Assembly: GCA_964490725.1 (NCBI GenBank)
Contig: CAZBDU010000018.1
Span: 1-64,000 of the forward strand
Reading direction: 5' to 3'
From: CAZBDU01 sp964490725
Lineage (GTDB): Bacteria > Spirochaetota > Spirochaetia > SZUA-6 > DRHE01
Length of the DNA: 64,000 nt
The translations under genes and the position numbers were made by a program. Numbering within the stretch: the first letter of the stretch is position 1; every line of letters starts with the position of its first letter. This document shows positions 7,802 through 15,227 of this stretch, piece by piece. The notes beneath the pieces are model-generated. The model saw only the letters and a program-made list of their open reading frames with translations. It did not search any database and was not told the DNA's origin.

Positions 7802-8895
7802 GGCCATGCCCTCGCCTCACCGGCCCGGCCGACCAGCTCCGGGGTCAGCTCCTCCAGCGAGGAGCAGCCGCACAGCCCCAGTGCCAGATCGATCTCCGCG
7901 CGGAGCATTTCCAGCACCCGGGCCACTCCGCGCTCCCCCGCCCAGGCCAGGCCCCAGAGAACCGGCCGGCCCACGGCGACGGCGCGCGCGCCCAGGGCCA
8001 GGGCCTTGATCACGTCCGTGCCCCGGCGCACCCCCCCGTCCAGCAGGATCTCGCCGGCTCCCCCGAGGCTCTCGGCGATGCGGGGAAGCACCTCGATGGT
8101 GGCGGGCGCGCCGTCGAGCTGCCTGCCTCCGTGGTTGGACACCACCACGCCCGCCGCTCCGTGATCGATCGTTCTGCGGGCGTCGTCGCCCCGGACCACG
8201 CCCTTCACCAGCACCGGCAGCGGAGTCGTGGAGCACAGCCAGTCCAGGTCCTGCCACGACAGGGCCGGGTCGAACAGAGAGGTGGCGTAGACCGCCAGGC
8301 CGGAGTCCGCCGCTTCCCGAGGCAGCTCGCCCTTGCCGGAGGCGGTCAGGTTCTCGATGGCAAGCCCTTCGGGAAGCCGGAAGCGGTTGCGCACGTCCTG
8401 TTCGCGCCGGCCCCAGACCTGCGCGTCCGCAGTAAGGACGATGGCGGTGCAGCCGGCCCGCTCTGCCCGCTGCACCAGGGCGCGGGTGGCCTCTCTGTCC
8501 CGGTACACGTACAGCTGAAACCAGACCGGCCCGGTGGCGGCCTGCAGGACCTCCTCCATCCCGGTTGTGGAAAGGGTACTGAGAACCATCGCCGTGCCCG
8601 CCGTGCCTGCGGCCCGGGCGGTGGCCAGCTCACCGTCCGGGTGGGCCATGCGGTGGAACGCCGTGGGAGCCACGATCACCGGCAGGGAAAGGGGGACGCC
8701 CAGGACCGTGGTGGACAGATCGCGCCGGCTGATGTCGCGGAGCACTCGGTAGTGCAGGCGCAGCCGGTCAAAGGCCGCGCGATTCTCCCGCAGGGTGATT
8801 CCGTCCGCAGCGCCGCCGGCGTAGTAGTCGTAGGCGTCCCGGGGCAGTCTCTCCCGGGCGGCCTGCTCGAGCTCGAACAGGTTGAGAGGGTCCAT
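7798..8895 (-). CDS. FMN-dependent L-2-hydroxyacid oxidase/dehydrogenase
   Basis: Members such as L-lactate dehydrogenase, glycolate oxidase and lactate oxidase oxidise an L-2-hydroxy acid to the 2-keto acid with FMN. The 365-residue barrel shows the FMN/substrate motifs APTAFHRMAHPDGE, WFQLYVYRDR, the SNHGGRQLD signature with the catalytic His and substrate Arg, and LLDGGVRRGTDVIKALALGA phosphate binding. ATG 8895 is used rather than the ATG at 8931 because homology begins there (MDPLNLFELEQAA). No membrane anchor is visible. The stop codon overlaps the start of the racemase. Lactate is a natural candidate substrate given larA in the window, but family members are hard to separate by sequence. 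Confidence 0.87.
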   Translation of the reverse strand: MDPLNLFELEQAARERLPRDAYDYYAGGAADGITLRENRAAFDRLRLHYRVLRDISRRDLSTTVLGVPLSLPVIVAPTAFHRMAHPDGELATARAAGTAGTAMVLSTLSTTGMEEVLQAATGPVWFQLYVYRDREATRALVQRAERAGCTAIVLTADAQVWGRREQDVRNRFRLPEGLAIENLTASGKGELPREAADSGLAVYATSLFDPALSWQDLDWLCSTTPLPVLVKGVVRGDDARRTIDHGAAGVVVSNHGGRQLDGAPATIEVLPRIAESLGGAGEILLDGGVRRGTDVIKALALGARAVAVGRPVLWGLAWAGERGVARVLEMLRAEIDLALGLCGCSSLEELTPELVGRAGEARAWP

Positions 8896-8985
8896 CCCAG
8901 AGATTGTACGCCCCGGCCCTTCGCGGCGCAACCGCCCCGGCTCCCCCGTCCCGCAACCGCCCCGGGGCCGCTGGCGTGCCGCCGC

Positions 8986-10593
8986 TCAGGATCGACCGAC
9001 CTCCGGACCGCTTTCCCTCGCGGCTTCCTCCTGGATGAGAAGGGCGTGCCCGCCGGCCGGCAGCGCCGTCACCCTGACGCTGAGGTGCCTTACCGGAGAG
9101 CGGGGCGTAGTGAGCCGCAACGGCCGGGCGGGTGCTTCCGCGAAGGGCAGCTTCCCCAGCAGCGCCGGCGGCCCGGCGGACGGCTCCTCTCCGGGCCGGG
9201 AGGGAGGCTCCAGCTCGGCCATGTATTCGTCTCCCCGGCGGTTCATGAAGGACACTGAGCCGCCTGCGTCCAGCAGCACCACGCCGATGCCGGAGGAGTC
9301 CAGAGCCATCTCGATCTGCCCCGAACGGGCAGTGGAGACCCGCCGCACCCGCTCCACCGCGGACACGCCGTGCTGGATCACCTCCTGCATCAGCCGCACC
9401 TGCGGCGCGGTGTAGGCGCGTTCCTGCTGGCAGCCCAGGACCATCGCGCCGGCCAGTCCCTCCTCGCCCTTCAGGGGGACGATCAGCCGCGAGCGCAGCT
9501 GGCCGATCTGCTGCAGGGCCGGAGCCTCCTGGGCTTCCTCCTGCGCCGGGAGGATGCTCCAGCGCACCTTCGGCCACAGCTCCCGCAGCAGGCGGACCTC
9601 CCCCTCACCCGGGGCGGCCGCGGCCAGCCAGTCGCGCACCTGCGCTGAGGCTCCCGCGGCCAGGGGCGCCCGCGACCGGCCCCAGACCCGCACCTGGCCG
9701 GCTTCCACGACGAAGCCCGCCGCCGCGTCCCAGGGCACCACCGTGTCCAGGTGATGGAGGACCTCCTGGACCAGCTCCTGGTAGCCGACACGGCGGCCCA
9801 GGCGGTCGGAGAGCCGGTTCGCCATCTCCAGCTGGAAGGTGCGCTGGCGCAGCTCCGACTCCGCGGCCAACCGGGAAGAGCGCAGCTTCTCCAGCATGCT
9901 GTTGCGCAGCCGGATCACCTCTCCGATCTCGTCCCCCGGGATCAGGCTGGAGGGAATGATGGCGCGGGACTCGTCCTCTCCCTGGAGGACCCTGCGGGAG
10001 CTGTCCGCCAGCAGCTTCAGGGGCGTGAGGATGATGCGCTGCAGACCGAACCAGAAGGTCACCGCCAACAGGACCAGGCTGAGGGCGAGCAGCGGGAGGC
10101 TGCGGGTGAACAGCTCCTTCTCCAGGCCGGCCCGCAGCTGCGGGGAGCGGACCGCCAGGAGCGCCCTCCCGCTTCGGAAGTGCACGAACAGCTCGGTGAG
10201 AGGTCCTCCGGGGGCCGGCACCGTGCGGACCTGGGGTCCGGCGGAGCTGCCCAGCAGCGCAGCGGCGTCTCGCGGCAGCGGAAAGGGGATGGCCGTCCCG
10301 CCCTCGGTCTGCGGCCGGCTGGAGGCCAGGATGCGTCCCGAGGGGTCCAGGAGATACACCTCTTCCCCTTGCGGCAGCCGCGCGAACAAGGCATGCAGCA
10401 GCCTCGCGCCTTGCGGAGCGCCCCAGAGCGCGTCCACCGCCGGAGCCAGCTCCATGGTGCCCTGGGTGAACTCCTGCCGCGCGATTCGCTCGGATTCCCG
10501 GCTGCTGATGAGCAGCTCCAGCACCAGGGAGAAGGCGAGGGACAGGGCTACGGCCGCGGCGCCCAGCAGGATCACTCTGGCTCGGATGTTCAT
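8986..10593 (-). CDS. Membrane sensor: extracytoplasmic domain, HAMP, GAF and PAS-like, no output domain
   Basis: The 535-residue product has two membrane segments (about 5-27 and 170-190) that bracket an extracytoplasmic sensing region. A HAMP-like linker (ending ...GDEIGEVIRLRNSM), a coiled coil, a GAF-like domain (about 265-430) and a PAS-like segment (SSGIGVVLLDAGGSVSFMNRRGDEYM) follow. It then stops. There is no histidine kinase, GGDEF, EAL, methyl-accepting or phosphatase domain. ATG 10593 is chosen because GAGGAG lies nine bases before it; an upstream ATG at 10638 has no such site. It may act through a partner or be the sensory half of a lost kinase. Confidence 0.75.
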   Translation of the reverse strand: MNIRARVILLGAAAVALSLAFSLVLELLISSRESERIARQEFTQGTMELAPAVDALWGAPQGARLLHALFARLPQGEEVYLLDPSGRILASSRPQTEGGTAIPFPLPRDAAALLGSSAGPQVRTVPAPGGPLTELFVHFRSGRALLAVRSPQLRAGLEKELFTRSLPLLALSLVLLAVTFWFGLQRIILTPLKLLADSSRRVLQGEDESRAIIPSSLIPGDEIGEVIRLRNSMLEKLRSSRLAAESELRQRTFQLEMANRLSDRLGRRVGYQELVQEVLHHLDTVVPWDAAAGFVVEAGQVRVWGRSRAPLAAGASAQVRDWLAAAAPGEGEVRLLRELWPKVRWSILPAQEEAQEAPALQQIGQLRSRLIVPLKGEEGLAGAMVLGCQQERAYTAPQVRLMQEVIQHGVSAVERVRRVSTARSGQIEMALDSSGIGVVLLDAGGSVSFMNRRGDEYMAELEPPSRPGEEPSAGPPALLGKLPFAEAPARPLRLTTPRSPVRHLSVRVTALPAGGHALLIQEEAARESGPEVGRS

Positions 10594-10728
10594 CTGAAAC
10601 AGCTCCTCGGCACGGCCCTGTGCCTCTGGCGGCAGCATATCATCCCCGTATTACCGCAGACTGTCATGGGGATTACACTTGTGAAAGGTTCCCCCCCGGA
10701 GGAAGTTGCCGGGTTCGTTTGCAGGTTG

Positions 10729-10757
10729 TTGACAGAACCGGCCGTGGCGGGTAGAAC
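10729..10757 (+). promoter_or_regulatory. Promoter for the MFS transporter
   Basis: TTGACA (10729-10734), a 17-base spacer and TAGAAC (10752-10757) give a perfect -35 and a 4/6 -10. The transcription start would be near 10764, about 20 bases before the ATG at 10783. Confidence 0.55.
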
Positions 10758-10782
10758 GGCCGGGCTGGAGTGCGAGAAGCGG

Positions 10783-11964
10783 ATGAAGGCAACCGAGTGG
10801 CGGGGGCGGGAGGATCGGACCCTGGTGACGGGCTGCTACCTGGCCTTTGCCGCCCTGGGGCTGATGCTGGCCGCCCTGGGACCGGCCCTGCCCTACCTGG
10901 CCGAGGGCACACGGGTCACCCTGAAGACGGTCAGCTACCTGTTCGTGGGCCAGAGCGGCGGGTACATGCTGGGCTCCTACCTTGGCGGACGGCTGTACGA
11001 CCGCTTCCCGGGCGCCAGGCTCATGGGACTGGGTCTGCTGGCAACGATTGCGCTCATGGCGCTGGTTCCGGCGTTCCGGCTGTTCTCCGCCCTGCTGCCC
11101 GCCGTGGCGGCTCTGGGCATCCTGCAGGGGACGGTGGACGTGGGGGGCAACGTCCTGATCCTGCGGACCCCAGCCAGGGACCGCGGCGTGCGCATGAACC
11201 TGCTGCACCTGGCCTTCGGCGTGGGAGCCTTCGTGTGCCCGCTGGTGCTCACCCAGGCGGTGCGCTGGACCGGCGGAATCGCCTGGGGATATCGGGGCCT
11301 CGCCGCCTTGACGTTCCCGGCGGCGCTCTGGCTGCTGCGAGTGCGCAGCTCGCCCCCCCGCCGGACTCGCGCCGCCGCCGGCGGCGGCACGCACGGCTGG
11401 GTGGTGGCGCTGGTGACGATGTTCGTCTTTCTGAGCATCGCCGCCGAGGCGGGCTTCGGCAACTGGATCTACACCTACGCAGTGCAACGCGGCCTGGCTG
11501 GCAGGGTGGGCGCCGGCTACCTGACCTCGGTTTTCTGGGGCTGCTTCGCCGGCGGGCGGGCGGTCTCCGCGCTCCTGTCGAGGAGCATGGGAGCGCGGAA
11601 GCTCCTTCTGTTCAGCCTGGCGGGGTGTTTCGCCGGGGCCGCGCCTCTGCTGCTGTGGCCGCAGTCGCAGGCCCTGGCATGGTCGGGGACCGCCCTGTTC
11701 GGGCTGTGTGCAGGACCCATGGTCGCCAACAGCATGACCCTGGCGGCGGAGAAGACTACCGTTACGGGCCGCATCGCCGGCCTGTTCGTGGTAGGCATCT
11801 CCCTGGGCGGCCTGGTCCTGCCCTGGCTGATCGGACAGCTCTTCGAGCCCGTGGGTCCGCAGGTGATGCCCGCCTCCCTGCTGGCGACGGTGGCGGCGGC
11901 CGGGGGCTGCTTCCTTTTCCTGGCCCGCCTGCGCCCCGTACGGCAGGACGGTCCCGCTGGTTGA
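10783..11964 (+). CDS. Major facilitator superfamily transporter
   Basis: The 393-residue product has about 12 hydrophobic membrane segments and no soluble domain. The MFS loop motif between segments 2 and 3 is seen as GGRLYDRF, and the repeated symmetry is visible in the second half (GGRAVSALLSRSMGAR). It resembles sugar or drug carriers of the FHS/MFSD4 type; the substrate cannot be named. The frame is open for more than a kilobase upstream, but only as antisense to the sensor gene. ATG 10783, just downstream of the promoter at 10729-10757, is the sensible start. Confidence 0.83.
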   Translation: MKATEWRGREDRTLVTGCYLAFAALGLMLAALGPALPYLAEGTRVTLKTVSYLFVGQSGGYMLGSYLGGRLYDRFPGARLMGLGLLATIALMALVPAFRLFSALLPAVAALGILQGTVDVGGNVLILRTPARDRGVRMNLLHLAFGVGAFVCPLVLTQAVRWTGGIAWGYRGLAALTFPAALWLLRVRSSPPRRTRAAAGGGTHGWVVALVTMFVFLSIAAEAGFGNWIYTYAVQRGLAGRVGAGYLTSVFWGCFAGGRAVSALLSRSMGARKLLLFSLAGCFAGAAPLLLWPQSQALAWSGTALFGLCAGPMVANSMTLAAEKTTVTGRIAGLFVVGISLGGLVLPWLIGQLFEPVGPQVMPASLLATVAAAGGCFLFLARLRPVRQDGPAG

Positions 11965-11991
11965 GGCCGACGCCGCGCCGGCGCCCGGGCT

Positions 11992-12010
11992 CGCAGCGGG
12001 AGCCGCTGCG
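11992..12010. terminator. Perfect 8-bp hairpin between convergent genes
   Basis: CGCAGCGG-GAG-CCGCTGCG forms an 8-bp perfect stem with a three-base loop, placed between the end of the MFS gene (11964) and the end of the ABC permease gene (12032). No T-run follows on either strand, so it is a weak terminator candidate or an RNA-end stabiliser. Confidence 0.35.
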
Positions 12011-12031
12011 GGCCATTCCCGCGGCGGGTGT

Positions 12032-12865
12032 CTATTTCAGGCTCATGGTGAAGCCGCTGGTCATCCGCCGGTAGACGAACCCCGAGAACAGCAGCAGGGG
12101 GATCGTGGCCAGGAGTCCTATGGCCATCAGCTGCCCCCAGAGGGTCTGGTACTCGGTGATGTAGTTCACGATCTTCAGCGGCAGGGTGAGCAGGTCCGGG
12201 TCGCGCAGGAACAGCAGGGCGAAGAGGAACTCGTCCCAGGCCATGATGAGGCTGAAGATCGCCGTGGCCACGATGCTGCTGCGCATCAGCGGCAGCACCA
12301 CCCAGCGGAGGATCCCCAGGTTGCTCGCCCCGTCGATGCGGGCGGCCTGCTCGTACTCCACCGGCAGGCCTTTGAAGAAACCGAACAGCATCCAGATGCA
12401 GTAGGGAAGGGTGTACACCTGATAGACCAGGACCAGCCCCAGGAGACTGTTCAGCAGGCCGGCTGCGGCGAACAGGGTGTAGAGGGGGATGGCCAGCACC
12501 ACAGGGGGCAGGATCTTGACCGCCAGCACCCACACCAGGAAGACCGTGTTGAAGCGAAAGGGGAAGTGGTGGCGGGAGAGGGCGTATCCGGCCAGGAAGG
12601 CCAGTGTGAGGGACAGGAGCGTGGAGAGGGAGGCCACGAACAGGGTGTTGAAAAGGTTACGGAAGAATCCGCCCTGAACCACCTCCACGAAGTTCTTCAC
12701 GTACAGACTGCCGGGCAGGAACACCGGCACCGTGGCGATGTTCTCCACCGGCGTCTTGAACGCCGTCACCACCAGCCAGTACAGCGGCAGGAGCACCGCC
12801 AGCAGGACCAGCGTGAAGACGATCCAGAAGGTGGCCCCCTTGCGTTCCAGGGCGGTGCGGGTCAC
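12032..12865 (-). CDS. Carbohydrate ABC transporter permease, MalG type
   Basis: This is the second inner-membrane subunit of a CUT1-type sugar importer. The 277-residue product has six membrane segments, a long extracytoplasmic loop and the ATPase-contacting EAA-like motif (EYEQAARIDGASNLGILRWVVLPL). The GTG start at 12865 overlaps the stop of the upstream permease in a GTGA arrangement, so the two are translated together. A much longer reading of this frame exists but is only the shadow of the upstream permease. No ATP-binding subunit follows; as in many CUT1 systems, a shared MsmK-like ATPase elsewhere is likely. Confidence 0.9.
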   Translation of the reverse strand: MTRTALERKGATFWIVFTLVLLAVLLPLYWLVVTAFKTPVENIATVPVFLPGSLYVKNFVEVVQGGFFRNLFNTLFVASLSTLLSLTLAFLAGYALSRHHFPFRFNTVFLVWVLAVKILPPVVLAIPLYTLFAAAGLLNSLLGLVLVYQVYTLPYCIWMLFGFFKGLPVEYEQAARIDGASNLGILRWVVLPLMRSSIVATAIFSLIMAWDEFLFALLFLRDPDLLTLPLKIVNYITEYQTLWGQLMAIGLLATIPLLLFSGFVYRRMTSGFTMSLK

Positions 12866-13752
12866 AGGCTCTCCTCCCGCATGATGCGGCGGATGTAGAG
12901 GAACGCCACGGCGGCGATGAAGACCAGCACGTACATGGCGCCGGTAGAGGCCCGGCCCAGGTTGAAGAAGACGAAGCCCTCGCGGTAGATGAAGAAGGAA
13001 ACCGTCTCGGTGGCATTCCCCGGGCCGCCGCCGGTGAGGGCATACACCTTGGCGAACACCCGGAAGGTGTCGATGGTCCGCAGCAGAAACACGAGCAGGA
13101 TCTGCCCCAGGAGGATCGGGACCGTGAGGCCGAAGATGATGCGGAAGTAGCCGGCCCCGTCCAGGCTGGCGGCCTCGAACACCTCCCGCGGGACCGACAG
13201 CAGGCCGGCCTGGAGCACGATGAAGGCGAAGGGGGTCCACTGCCAGATGTCCACCAGCACTACCGACCACAGCGCCAGCTTCTGGTTGTTGAGCCACCCC
13301 ACCGGGGGCAGCTCCAGGGAGCGCAGCAGGTAGTTGAACAGGCCGATGTCGAACTGGTAGAGGGTGCGCCAGACCGCGCAGATGACCATCGTGGAGAGCA
13401 TCATCGGGAAGATGATGACGATCATGGAGACGCGCTTGCCCGCGAACCTGCCGTAGAACAGCACCGCGAACACGAAGCCCAGCACCGTCTCGGCCACCGT
13501 CGCCGCCGCTGCGAAGAGGACCGTGTTGAGGTAGGCGGTCTGAAACAGGTCGTCGCCGATGATGCGAAGGTAGCCGCGGATGCCGATGAACAGCCGTGTG
13601 TCCGACAGGTAGTTGTACCTGTAGAAGGAAAGGATCATCACCTCCGCGAGGGGATAGACCGTGAGAAAGATCACCACCGCCAGTGCGGGCGCCAGGATGG
13701 CGTAGTAGAAGCGGTTCTTGCGAAGGTCCGAAAGCAGACGGGCGTTCCTCAT
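12862..13752 (-). CDS. Carbohydrate ABC transporter permease, MalF type
   Basis: This is the first permease of the same sugar importer. The product (296 residues from ATG 13752) starts MRNARLLSDLRKNRF, then has six membrane segments and the EAA-like loop REVFEAASLDGAGYFRIIFGLTVPIL. An upstream ATG in this frame (13845) would add 31 residues of Pro/Arg-rich sequence with no family similarity and is rejected. It lies 97 bases downstream of the binding-protein gene and overlaps the next permease by four bases. Confidence 0.9.
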   Translation of the reverse strand: MRNARLLSDLRKNRFYYAILAPALAVVIFLTVYPLAEVMILSFYRYNYLSDTRLFIGIRGYLRIIGDDLFQTAYLNTVLFAAAATVAETVLGFVFAVLFYGRFAGKRVSMIVIIFPMMLSTMVICAVWRTLYQFDIGLFNYLLRSLELPPVGWLNNQKLALWSVVLVDIWQWTPFAFIVLQAGLLSVPREVFEAASLDGAGYFRIIFGLTVPILLGQILLVFLLRTIDTFRVFAKVYALTGGGPGNATETVSFFIYREGFVFFNLGRASTGAMYVLVFIAAVAFLYIRRIMREESL

Positions 13753-13849
13753 GATGCAACCGTAGCGCCCGGCGCTCCAGGCGGTCTGGGCCCGCGCCGG
13801 CCGGCGCCCAGGCGGGACGCCGGCCGGCGGAGCGGCGGGCCGCAAGTCT

Positions 13850-15127
13850 TTACTGGAGAACCTCCTGCACCTTGGAGTTGGCCGTCTTCAGTGCCTCGGC
13901 GGGGCTGCTGGAGCCGATGAGGGCCAGCTGGAGATAGGTGCCGAAGTTCGACTCGATTTCCGGCCACTTGTTCGTTCTGGGGCGGGCCCGTGCGTTCTTC
14001 AGCGACTGCTCCTGCGCCGGGAACCACGTGTACTTCTTCAACAGATCCGGGTCCTCCAGCACGCTGGCCCTGGTGGGGGCAAGGCCGAAGCGATCCGCCA
14101 GCTGGATCTGCGCCTCCTTGCCGGTGACGTACAGCAGGAAGCTCAAAGAGGCATCCTGATGGTTGGAAGCCTTGGGGATGCCCAGCAGCCAGGCACCCAG
14201 GAGCGGCGAGGACTTGTCCACCTCCCTGGGGTGCGTGGTGACCGTGACCTTCCCCACCACCTGCGACTTGTCCGGATTGTTCAGGTCTCCTACCCAGCTC
14301 GGCCACACCTCGGTGGCCACGGCGGCCCGCCCGGCGTAGAGGGCGTCCCGCACCTGCGCGGAGTTCCAGGTGTCCACCCCCTGGGGCGCATAGGGCTTCA
14401 GCTTCAGAAAGAACTGCAGCGCGGCCAGCGCCTGCTGGGAGTCCAGAGCGGGCTTCTCCCCCTCGAGGATGCTGGCGCCGAAGGCCCAGTAGATGGGAAG
14501 GAATCCGGAGACTATGGGGTTGCCCTTGACGCCGCGGAAGACCACGGGGGTCACGCTCTTGTCGGCCTGGCTCAGCTTCTGCGCGGCTGCCAGCACGTTG
14601 TCCCAGGTCTGGGGTTTCGGCAGGCCGTACCGGTCGAACAGGTCGTGCCGGTAGGCGAACATCTCCACGTTGCCCACGTGGGGCAGGGCGTAGAGGGTGC
14701 CGGAATCCGAGTAGGGATACCTGCAGAGGCGCACGGTGGTAGCGATGATGTCGGGGTCCAGCTTCATGTTTCTGGCGGAAAGCAGGGCGCCCACATCGGC
14801 CAGCCACCCGGCCTTCTGGAACTGCGGTGCGTTGGGGTCGTCGATCATGATGAGATCGTAGGTCCCCGTGCCGCTTCGCATGTCGATCACCACCTTCTCG
14901 TACTGCGTGTTGTAGGGAAGCTTCAGCACGTCGAAGGTGACGTTGGGATGCTGCTTGGTGTATTCGTCGGCGGCGTATTGCATGGCATCCCCGTAGGAAC
15001 CGTCGCGTCCGGCGATGGTGAGCTTCACCGTCGCCGCCTCCGTCTGCCCGCCGGCCAGTACCGAGAGGGCCGGCACCGCCAGGAGCAGCAGGGCCAGCAG
15101 GAGCCCTGCACACTGTTTACGCATCAT
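13850..15127 (-). CDS. Extracellular sugar-binding protein of the ABC importer
   Basis: This is a periplasmic family-1 solute-binding protein. The product has a signal peptide (MMRKQCAGLLLALLLLAVPA) and, just after cleavage, the AGGQTEA sequence that is a hallmark of spirochaetal binding proteins. The body shows the usual features: VTFDVLKLPYN, YDLIMIDDPNAPQF, and a C-terminal half with GAWLLGIPKASN. ATG 15127 lies seven bases after GAGGAGGT; a GTG at 15136 overlaps that site and is rejected. It is first in a three-gene operon with the two permeases. The ligand is probably a mono- or oligosaccharide; the exact sugar is unknown. Confidence 0.88.
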   Translation of the reverse strand: MMRKQCAGLLLALLLLAVPALSVLAGGQTEAATVKLTIAGRDGSYGDAMQYAADEYTKQHPNVTFDVLKLPYNTQYEKVVIDMRSGTGTYDLIMIDDPNAPQFQKAGWLADVGALLSARNMKLDPDIIATTVRLCRYPYSDSGTLYALPHVGNVEMFAYRHDLFDRYGLPKPQTWDNVLAAAQKLSQADKSVTPVVFRGVKGNPIVSGFLPIYWAFGASILEGEKPALDSQQALAALQFFLKLKPYAPQGVDTWNSAQVRDALYAGRAAVATEVWPSWVGDLNNPDKSQVVGKVTVTTHPREVDKSSPLLGAWLLGIPKASNHQDASLSFLLYVTGKEAQIQLADRFGLAPTRASVLEDPDLLKKYTWFPAQEQSLKNARARPRTNKWPEIESNFGTYLQLALIGSSSPAEALKTANSKVQEVLQ

Positions 15128-15227
15128 ACTCTGCACCTCCTCGGGTAGGTTTTCTGTCTATGATAAGCATAATGGCTTCGAGCACGCCCTGCCAGGCGCG
15201 CTGGCCGCCGGGTCCTCGACGGGGGGC

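Noticed and set aside
9751..10782. A long in-frame extension upstream of the MFS transporter
   Set aside because: It is antisense to the sensor gene, Gln/Gly/Arg-rich, and lies before the promoter at 10729-10757.
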